From Paraclostridium ghonii (lineage in GTDB: Bacteria > Bacillota > Clostridia > Peptostreptococcales > Peptostreptococcaceae), in the NCBI RefSeq assembly GCF_023653455.1, contig NZ_JAKEDR010000207.1, forward strand, positions 1-5,050: a DNA stretch of 5,050 nucleotides, given 5' to 3'. The notes below the pieces were generated by a model, which worked only from the letters and a program-made list of their open reading frames with translations, was not told where the DNA came from and ran no database searches. Below are positions 1 through 5,050 of this stretch, in pieces. A program made the position numbers and the translations under genes. Every line of letters starts with the position of its first letter. Positions within the stretch are counted from its first letter, which is position 1.

Positions 1-30
1 ATACAATATACTGTATATTAATTTCAGAAT

Positions 31-72
31 AAAGTCAAGCATTTTACATATAAAAAAGAAATGTTTGACTTT
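31..72. terminator. Intrinsic terminator hairpin downstream of recQ, possibly bidirectional
   Basis: An inverted repeat pairs positions 31-45 with 58-72 around a 12-nt loop (46-57). The hairpin begins 37 nt beyond the recQ stop codon. As plus-strand RNA the stem is 15 bp with two G.U wobbles and is followed by TTTTATCATTT. As minus-strand RNA the same two positions become A.C mismatches, and the stem is followed by the weaker tract CTTTATTC. It could therefore end recQ, but the pairing favours transcription from the left, perhaps from a converging gene outside the window. No other structure is visible that could terminate recQ inside the window. Confidence 0.6.
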
Positions 73-109
73 TATCATTTCATAACATTTCTTTTCCTTT
101 AAATAATTA

Positions 110-2542
110 TTATCCTATTTTATAATATTTTTTTAATATTACAGATCTTATAGCTTCATATTTTATATTATCTGGTAGATGTTTCTTTATAATACTTATT
201 TTTTCTATTCCTTCTTTTTCACATATCTCAAATATAATTTCTTCGTCTTCCTTACTGCAATACTTATTTAGATTTAAATCGAAATCTATTTCTTTTCCAT
301 TCTTTATCATATCTGTTATATATCCTAATATAGTGGATACAGAAACTTCTACTTCTCTTGATATATATTCCAATGACTTATTTTCTTTTAGCATATCGAA
401 TGCTATTTCTTCATTGCTTCTACTATCTCCATCTATTATAACTTTTAATCTATTTTTTTCTTTCCACTCTTTGTGTATATCATTTTCTTTTATATAGTTA
501 TTAACTATATCCAATATCTCTCTTCCATATTTCTTTACTTTGACAGGACCCCATCCACTTATATCTTTTAATTGATCTTCATTTTTAGGGTATCTTCCAC
601 TTATCTCTTTTAATGAATTTTTAGATATTACCATAGTTGGTAATATCCCTTCTTTTTTAGCTTGTTCTTTTCTTTTAATATCTAACATTTCGTATAAATT
701 TTTATCTGTCTTTACATCTATAAAACTAAGTTTATCATCTAAATAAATAGAACTATCATTTACTTTTATGTTATTTTCTTCAGTATACTTAATTATTGCA
801 CTTTTAAACGTTTCTCCATATTTATCATATTTTATATTTCCTACTCCTAATATATTTAACATACTTTCTTTTGTTATTGGATATTTGCTAGACATTACCT
901 TTAATGTACCATCTCCAAATATCATATACGGAGCTATATTTTCTTTTCTTGCTACATTATATCTAAGTTCTTTTAGTATTTCATATAATTCATTAGAGAT
1001 TTCTAAAGTTTTAGATACTTTACTTTCCTTAAATTCAACTTTTACATCTCCTTTTACTATTTTCATAGAGTTCTCATTTAATTTTATAGTTGGATAAGTT
1101 CCATCTATAGAATCTATAAATCCATGAGATATGAGAGTATTTATAAAAGTTTTTAAATCTTCTTGTGAATAACTTTTCATTATTCCATAAGTAGATAATT
1201 TATCAAATCCAAATTGCAAAACTTTTTTATTCTTAGATCCTCTAAGTACATCGATAATCATAGTAATACCAAAGCTTCTTTTCATTCTAGCTATACATGA
1301 TATAACTTTTTGAGCATCTACAGTTTTATCAACTAAACTTCCACTATCTAAACAGTTACTACAGTTGCCACATTCTTTTTCAAAATCTTCCCCAAAATAA
1401 TGTATTATATTTTTTCTATAACAATCATTACTATATACTAAATCTGACATATCTCTTAATTTTTTATATTGTATATTTTTCCTACTTGGATTTTCTGTTC
1501 CAACTTCAATTAAGTACTTTTGTATGTGTATATCTCCTGGTGTAAACAACAGTACACATTCACTATTTTCCCCATCTCTTCCTGCTCTACCTATTTCTTG
1601 ATAATAATTTTCTATACTTTGTGGCATATTATAATGAACTACATATCTTATATTAGGTTTGTCTATACCCATACCAAAAGCATTAGTTGCAACCATAATA
1701 CTTATATTATCTTTTATAAAATCATCTTGATTTCTTTTTCTTTCTTCTACTCCAAGTCCCGCATGATACCTTGATACATTATAACCTCTTTTGTTTAATC
1801 CTTCATATATTTTATCTACTTCTTTTCTTGTTGCAGCATATATAATTCCACTTTCATTTTTGTGATTATCAATATATTCTAGTAGATACTTATTTTTATT
1901 TGAAGCTTTTTCTATAGTTATAGTTAAGTTTTCTCTATCAAATCCAGTAATAAATAACTTAGGGTTGTTTAATTCTAATAAATTTACTATATCATCTCTA
2001 ACTTCTATTGAAGCAGTTGCAGTAAATGCAGTAACTACAGGTCTATAATCTAAACTCTTTATAAATTGATATATTTTTCTATAGCTTGTCCTAAAATCAT
2101 GTCCCCATTGAGATACACAGTGAGCTTCATCTATAGCAATTTGACTTATTTGTTTAAACTTTATTATATTTAAAAATTCATATGAATCTAATCTTTCTGG
2201 GGCTATATATACAATCTTATATTTATCTTCTTTTATATTAGCTACAATATTTGTAAGTTCCTTCGTTGATAATGAACTATTTATAAAGGTTGCATCTATT
2301 CCCATAGCGTTTAATGCATCTACTTGATCTTTCATAAGTGATATAAGCGGAGATATAACTATAGTTAGTCCATTTAAAATAAGCGCAGGAACTTGATAAC
2401 ATATAGACTTACCTCCTCCTGTTGGCATAATCGCAAGTATATCGTTACCTTTTATAATTTCATTTATTATATCTTCTTGACCTTTTCTAAAATTTTGATA
2501 TCCATAATGTTTAGATAGTACATCTAAAGGTTTTATATTCAT
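110..2542 (-). CDS. recQ: RecQ-family ATP-dependent 3'-5' DNA helicase with two HRDC domains and a C-terminal HTH region
   Basis: RecQ helicases unwind duplex and branched DNA with 3'-5' polarity using ATP, acting in recombinational repair and stalled-fork processing. This 810-residue protein shows the full set of motifs: motif 0 FRKGQ (18-22), Walker A MPTGGGKS (39-46, Lys45), DEAH (138-141) followed by the RecQ-specific aromatic loop SQWGHDFR (144-151), TAFTATAS (171-178), motif V around NAFGMGID (287-294), and motif VI QEIGRAGRDG (315-324). A four-cysteine zinc site follows (Cys374, Cys391, Cys394, Cys397), then an RQC winged-helix region (about 405-500). Two HRDC domains follow in tandem (about 512-590 and 613-690), sharing LYE.L, A.KE.I.P.M, LK..S..YP and KYG. 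The last 105 or so residues resemble the HTH_40 family. E. coli RecQ is about 610 residues with one HRDC, so this one is extended at its C-terminus. The ATG start is supported by AAGGAG (2550-2555) with a 7-nt spacer. I could not assign a promoter: the upstream gap is taken up by the csp terminator and a long palindrome. The gene is intact, with no missing key residue. Confidence 0.96.
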   Translation of the reverse strand: MNIKPLDVLSKHYGYQNFRKGQEDIINEIIKGNDILAIMPTGGGKSICYQVPALILNGLTIVISPLISLMKDQVDALNAMGIDATFINSSLSTKELTNIVANIKEDKYKIVYIAPERLDSYEFLNIIKFKQISQIAIDEAHCVSQWGHDFRTSYRKIYQFIKSLDYRPVVTAFTATASIEVRDDIVNLLELNNPKLFITGFDRENLTITIEKASNKNKYLLEYIDNHKNESGIIYAATRKEVDKIYEGLNKRGYNVSRYHAGLGVEERKRNQDDFIKDNISIMVATNAFGMGIDKPNIRYVVHYNMPQSIENYYQEIGRAGRDGENSECVLLFTPGDIHIQKYLIEVGTENPSRKNIQYKKLRDMSDLVYSNDCYRKNIIHYFGEDFEKECGNCSNCLDSGSLVDKTVDAQKVISCIARMKRSFGITMIIDVLRGSKNKKVLQFGFDKLSTYGIMKSYSQEDLKTFINTLISHGFIDSIDGTYPTIKLNENSMKIVKGDVKVEFKESKVSKTLEISNELYEILKELRYNVARKENIAPYMIFGDGTLKVMSSKYPITKESMLNILGVGNIKYDKYGETFKSAIIKYTEENNIKVNDSSIYLDDKLSFIDVKTDKNLYEMLDIKRKEQAKKEGILPTMVISKNSLKEISGRYPKNEDQLKDISGWGPVKVKKYGREILDIVNNYIKENDIHKEWKEKNRLKVIIDGDSRSNEEIAFDMLKENKSLEYISREVEVSVSTILGYITDMIKNGKEIDFDLNLNKYCSKEDEEIIFEICEKEGIEKISIIKKHLPDNIKYEAIRSVILKKYYKIG

Positions 2543-2566
2543 ATATACTCTCCTTAAAAATACTTA

Positions 2567-2622
2567 TTATTTTAAAAAACAATATGATTATAAATTTATA
2601 ATCATATTGTTTTTTAAAATAA
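2567..2622. repeat. Perfect 56-bp AT-rich palindrome, candidate second or bidirectional terminator
   Basis: Positions 2567-2594 are the exact reverse complement of 2595-2622: 28 of 28 bases match, with no spacer and only two G/C per arm. The inner stem begins CAATATGATTATAAA and is flanked by A6 on one side and T6 on the other, on either strand. That is the layout of a bidirectional intrinsic terminator, although the stem is very poor in G/C. It starts right after the csp terminator and ends 11 nt before the recQ Shine-Dalgarno sequence. It may back up the csp terminator, attenuate recQ, or serve as a symmetric protein-binding site. The symmetry is certain; the function is inferred. Confidence 0.6.
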
Positions 2623-2658
2623 GAAAACTCCTTAAATATGTAAACATACTCAAGGAGT
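2621..2658 (-). terminator. Rho-independent terminator of the cold shock gene
   Basis: In the minus-strand transcript, ACTCCTTGAGTATG (2658-2645) pairs with CATATTTAAGGAGT (2640-2627) around a 4-nt loop (2644-2641). This gives a 14-bp stem with two G.U wobbles, followed by TTTCTT and further T-rich sequence. On the plus strand the two wobbles become A.C mismatches, so the hairpin is built for minus-strand RNA. It starts 24 nt past the csp stop codon and is the expected end of a short monocistronic csp mRNA. The 56-bp palindrome follows at once and overlaps the tail by two bases. Confidence 0.88.
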
Positions 2659-2682
2659 GTTATATACTATATTATATATAAA

Positions 2683-2883
2683 TTATGCTAAAGTAACATT
2701 AGCAGCTTGAGGTCCTCTAGCACCTTCAACTATTTCAAAGTTAACAGCTTGACCTTCTTCTAATGATTTGAATCCGTCTTTTTGTATAGCTGAGAAATGT
2801 ACGAATACATCATCTTCACCTTCTACTGATATAAATCCAAATCCTTTTTCATTGTTAAACCATTTTACTGTTCCTTGTTTCAT
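2683..2883 (-). CDS. CspA-family cold shock protein (RNA/ssDNA chaperone)
   Basis: This is a complete 66-residue single cold-shock domain, the usual size for bacterial Csp proteins (65-70). Family members are small cytoplasmic OB-fold beta-barrels that bind single-stranded RNA and DNA. They melt mRNA secondary structure and help translation, mRNA stability and antitermination, often constitutively as well as after cold shock. Visible hallmarks are GTVKWFN (4-10, Trp8), RNP1-type KGFGFISV (13-20), RNP2-type DVFVHFS (25-31), and the C-terminal strand pattern VNFEIVEG...GPQAANVTL. The ATG start is supported by AGGAGGA (2891-2897) with a 7-nt spacer, a near-ideal ribosome binding site. It has its own promoter at 2944-2972 and a terminator at 2627-2658, so it is probably transcribed alone and strongly. 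Codons look less extreme in A/T than in the flanking helicases, in keeping with high expression. Genomes of this group usually carry several csp paralogues and I cannot say which this is, so no symbol is given. Confidence 0.96.
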   Translation of the reverse strand: MKQGTVKWFNNEKGFGFISVEGEDDVFVHFSAIQKDGFKSLEEGQAVNFEIVEGARGPQAANVTLA

Positions 2884-2904
2884 TATGGAATCCTCCTAAA
2901 AATT

Positions 2905-2927
2905 AAAGCACAATCTTTCAGTACTTC
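2905..2927 (-). other. Possible small hairpin in the csp 5' leader
   Basis: In the minus-strand RNA, GAAGUAC (2927-2921) can pair with GUGCUUU (2911-2905) around a 9-nt loop. The 7-bp stem includes two G.U pairs and ends 7 nt before the Shine-Dalgarno sequence. The predicted leader is only about 54 nt, much shorter than the roughly 160-nt thermosensing leader of E. coli cspA. Any role in temperature response or mRNA stability is conjecture, and a stem this short could occur by chance. Confidence 0.25.
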
Positions 2928-2943
2928 TTTACTATTTGTGTTA

Positions 2944-2972
2944 ATGATAGCATATATATTTCTTAATTACAA
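2944..2972 (-). promoter_or_regulatory. Sigma-A-type extended -10 promoter for the cold shock gene
   Basis: On the minus strand the -35 element TTGTAA (2972-2967) and the -10 element TATCAT (2949-2944) are separated by exactly 17 nt, and TGC directly precedes the -10 (extended -10). Transcription would start near 2937, giving a leader of about 54 nt before the ATG. The DNA upstream of the -35 is nearly pure A/T and could act as an UP-like element. Spacing and elements fit a strong housekeeping promoter. No obvious operator overlaps it. Confidence 0.75.
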
Positions 2973-2982
2973 GCGTTTTACC

Positions 2983-3007
2983 AAATAAATATTTAAAATA
3001 TTCATTT
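2983..3007 (-). terminator. Weak all-A/U hairpin at the end of the SNF2 gene
   Basis: In the minus-strand RNA, positions 3007-2996 (AAATGAATATTT) pair with 2994-2983 (AAATATTTATTT) over 12 bp with one G.U wobble and a nominal 1-nt loop; the inner pairs must open. The stem overlaps the SNF2 stop codon. It lacks G/C pairs and a clean U-run after it, so it would be a poor terminator, and some readthrough into csp is plausible. The wobble again fits only the minus strand. Confidence 0.35.
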
Positions 3008-5050
3008 AATTTGTAATTAAATTAATTAGATCTTCCTTAGATAACATTTTTATAAAACTTTCATTTTTAAAGTCTTGACTTATAATTTTCTGTATAAGTT
3101 CTTTTTTATCTTCTTGTAGTTTAATTATATTTTCTTCGATACTTCCTTTAGAAATAAGCTTTATTACTTCAACAACATTTTTTTGTCCATATCTATGAGC
3201 TCTATCCGTTGCTTGACTTTCAATTGCAGGATTCCACCAAGGATCAAAATGAATGACTACATCTGCAGATGTAAGGTTTAATCCAGTACCTCCAGCCTTC
3301 AAGGATATTAAAAACACTCTTACTTCTTCACTTTTATTAAATTTATCAACTAACTCTACACGTTCTTTCGGATTAGTTTGTCCATCTAAGTAAAAATATT
3401 TTATATTTTCTTCTTCAAGCTCCTGTCCAATGTTCTTTAATACAGATGTGAATTGTGAAAATATTAATATTTTGTGATTATTCTTAATATTTTCACTTAC
3501 TAATTCATTTAAAACATTAATTTTACCACTAGAGCCTTTATAGTCATCTAGTTTAATAGATGGATCTAAGCAAAGTTGCCTTAATGTAGTTAAATAAGAT
3601 AAAATAGTTATTTTATCTTTATCAAAGTCAGCATCCTTCATTTTTTCTTTTATATCTTCTACATAAGTTTTATATACTTTCTTTTGTTCTTCACTCATTT
3701 CTACAAAGAATTTGGTTTCAATTTTATCTGGAAGTTGAGATAAAACTTCTTTTTTCAATCTTCTCAACATAAATGGTTGTATCTGTTTTTTTAGTTCATT
3801 TATATTATCATTAGTTTTTAAAAACTTTTCTTGAAACTTATTCTTAGAATATAAGTACCCGGGCATAATAAAGTCAAATATAGACCACAATTCTAATAAA
3901 TTGTTTTCTATAGGAGTTCCTGTAAGTGCAAACTTTACAGAAGCTTTTACTTGCTTTACTGCTTCTGAATTTTGAGAGTATGGATTTTTTATATTCTGAG
4001 CTTCATCTATTATACAATAATCAAATTCTATATTTTCCAATTCATTAAAATCGTTTTTTAATATAGTGTAAGTTGTCAATATGACATCTTTATCATCTAT
4101 ATTTTTTAGCATTGCCTTTCGCTCTGATTTGCTACCATGTAAAACTAACACATTTAAACTTGGAGCAAAAGTTTCAAATTCATTTTTCCAGTTATATATA
4201 AGAGATGTAGGCGCAACTACAATACTTTTTTTATTTTTTTGCGAAAGTAAAAAAGCTATAGTTTGAATAGTTTTACCTAGTCCCATTTCATCAGCTAAAA
4301 TCCCGCCAAATTGTAAGTGACTTAAAGTCTTAAACCATTTAAATCCTTGTATTTGATATTCTCTAAGGTTTGCATTTAATCCATTCGGTATTATTACATC
4401 CATTTTATTTATTGTTTCAAAGTTTGTTGAAATTTCATTTACTTTATCCATTCCAGTTATAAACGAAAGTTCATTTTCATCTACAACACTCTTTAAGTAC
4501 ATAGAACTTGAACTGCCTAAACTGTATGAAATTTCATTGCTATCAATATTTACTTGATTATCATCTTGCAATAAAACCTTTCTATCTTTAATATCATCTA
4601 CTAATTCAAGAAATTTAACCATTTTTTCTTCTTCAAGACTTATATAACTTCCATTTCCCAATTTATAATATCTTCGTTTATTTCTTAATGCTGATAATAT
4701 ATTTTCAATCTCATGTTTTTCTATATTATCTATATTAAATGTAAACTCTAAATAATTTTGCTTATTTAAATTAAAGTTAGCTTTTATATCGCTACCTTTA
4801 TAAACCTTTACTTTTTTTAATTTATCTGAATAATAAATATCACCTATTTTATTTAAATCAAAAACTTTCTCTTTGAAGAACTCGTATAATTCATCAGATG
4901 ATAATTTACACAACAATTTATCTCCGGATCTCTCAAAACCATAAGAACAAACAATATCCTCAATTTCATTTTCTTTTTTAAAATTTCTAATTATATATCC
5001 CTTTTTTTTGTTTTCGCTTTCATCCGTGTATATGTAATCTATAAAACAAG
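3006..5050 (-). CDS. SNF2-family DNA-dependent ATPase/translocase with SNF2-associated region, N-terminus cut by window edge
   Basis: SNF2 ATPases move along duplex DNA and remodel protein-DNA complexes without classical strand separation. In bacteria they are linked to transcription recycling and DNA repair, but the role of this subfamily is poorly defined. The frame is open from the stop at 3006-3008 to the right edge, giving 680 visible residues (numbered from the first full codon, 5048-5046). Residues 1 to about 200 resemble the bacterial SNF2-helicase-associated region. The ATPase core follows: motif I DEMGLGKT (253-260), Ia VVAPTSLIYNW (277-287), II DEAQ (348-351), III LTGTPIENN (375-383), IV ILIFSQFT (527-534), V around AGGTGLNL (585-592) with DPWWNP (602-607), and VI QATDRAHRYGQ (612-622). 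DEAQ in place of DEAH is common in bacterial SNF2 proteins. Family members are often around 1,000-1,100 residues with an N-terminal SWIM zinc finger, so several hundred residues probably lie to the right. A TTG at 4914-4916 is preceded by GGAG but is most likely internal, because the frame continues upstream with normal coding character. Only a weak hairpin follows the gene, and csp begins 122 nt downstream. Confidence 0.93.
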   Translation of the reverse strand, partial: CFIDYIYTDESENKKKGYIIRNFKKENEIEDIVCSYGFERSGDKLLCKLSSDELYEFFKEKVFDLNKIGDIYYSDKLKKVKVYKGSDIKANFNLNKQNYLEFTFNIDNIEKHEIENILSALRNKRRYYKLGNGSYISLEEEKMVKFLELVDDIKDRKVLLQDDNQVNIDSNEISYSLGSSSSMYLKSVVDENELSFITGMDKVNEISTNFETINKMDVIIPNGLNANLREYQIQGFKWFKTLSHLQFGGILADEMGLGKTIQTIAFLLSQKNKKSIVVAPTSLIYNWKNEFETFAPSLNVLVLHGSKSERKAMLKNIDDKDVILTTYTILKNDFNELENIEFDYCIIDEAQNIKNPYSQNSEAVKQVKASVKFALTGTPIENNLLELWSIFDFIMPGYLYSKNKFQEKFLKTNDNINELKKQIQPFMLRRLKKEVLSQLPDKIETKFFVEMSEEQKKVYKTYVEDIKEKMKDADFDKDKITILSYLTTLRQLCLDPSIKLDDYKGSSGKINVLNELVSENIKNNHKILIFSQFTSVLKNIGQELEEENIKYFYLDGQTNPKERVELVDKFNKSEEVRVFLISLKAGGTGLNLTSADVVIHFDPWWNPAIESQATDRAHRYGQKNVVEVIKLISKGSIEENIIKLQEDKKELIQKIISQDFKNESFIKMLSKEDLINLITN

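Noticed and set aside
5..19. AATATAC-T-GTATATT, a 7-bp inverted repeat at the left edge, operator-like
   Set aside because: Short A/T inverted repeats are frequent by chance in DNA this AT-rich, there is no adjacent promoter, and the context left of it is unseen.
768..1097. Open frame on the plus strand inside recQ, 109 codons with a hydrophobic product
   Set aside because: It lies wholly antisense to the intact, motif-rich recQ gene. AT-rich Lys/Ile/Asn coding sequence yields Phe/Leu/Ile/Ser-rich antisense frames, so the apparent membrane character is an artefact.
1520..1774. Open frame on the plus strand, 84 codons
   Set aside because: It is antisense to conserved RecQ motifs IV-VI, with a low-complexity composition and no recognisable domain.
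110..2542. A LexA/SOS box controlling recQ or the SNF2 gene
   Set aside because: I saw no GAAC-N4-GTTC-type site in the intergenic regions; the SNF2 promoter is outside the window, so nothing can be said for that gene.
2966..2982. AAGCGTTTTACC next to the csp -35, considered as a catabolite-repression (cre) site
   Set aside because: Aligned on its CG, the flanking bases do not fit the cre consensus on either strand.
4081..4266. Open frame on the plus strand, 61 codons
   Set aside because: It is antisense to the SNF2 ATPase core between motifs I and II; nothing supports it as a gene.
3006..5050. SNF2 ATPase beside a RecQ helicase, considered as part of a defence system such as DISARM
   Set aside because: No methyltransferase, nuclease, DUF1998-type or phospholipase-like partner is present in the window. 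The SNF2 protein resembles a widespread chromosomal type, and the neighbours look like housekeeping genes.

Overview
The window looks like an ordinary chromosomal stretch of a low-GC Firmicute. It is strongly AT-rich, uses A/T-ending codons, has strong AGGAGG-type ribosome binding sites, and its proteins are rich in Lys, Ile and Asn. The protein sequences read as Clostridia, perhaps Peptostreptococcaceae (Clostridioides, Paraclostridium, Romboutsia relatives). The family placement is an impression from the sequences, not a demonstrated assignment.

All three genes are on the minus strand. In the direction of transcription, from the right edge leftwards, they are: (1) the C-terminal two thirds or so of a large SNF2-family ATPase, open past the right edge (5050-3006); (2) a 66-residue cold shock protein with its own extended -10 promoter and an intrinsic terminator (2883-2683); (3) an 810-residue RecQ-family DNA helicase with two tandem HRDC domains and a C-terminal helix-turn-helix region (2542-110). 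The gaps are 122 nt (SNF2 to csp), 140 nt (csp to recQ) and 109 nt (recQ to the left edge). No stretch over 300 bases lacks a gene.

The intergenic DNA is full of hairpins. A G.U-containing terminator follows csp. A perfect 56-bp AT-only-looking palindrome (4 G/C in 56) sits just before the recQ ribosome binding site. An all-A/U stem closes the SNF2 gene. A 15-bp stem lies beyond recQ, and its wobble pairs fit plus-strand transcription better, hinting at a converging gene to the left of the window.

All three products act on nucleic acid: a duplex-DNA translocase, an RNA/ssDNA chaperone and a DNA-unwinding helicase. They could be a loose nucleic-acid-maintenance neighbourhood, but the spacing, separate promoter and terminators argue against one tight operon. 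I see no mobile element, CRISPR array, tRNA/rRNA, toxin-antitoxin pair or recognisable defence system, and I do not claim a new system here. The points most worth checking are the RecQ domain architecture, the 56-bp palindrome with no visible recQ promoter, and possible coupling of csp and recQ transcription.
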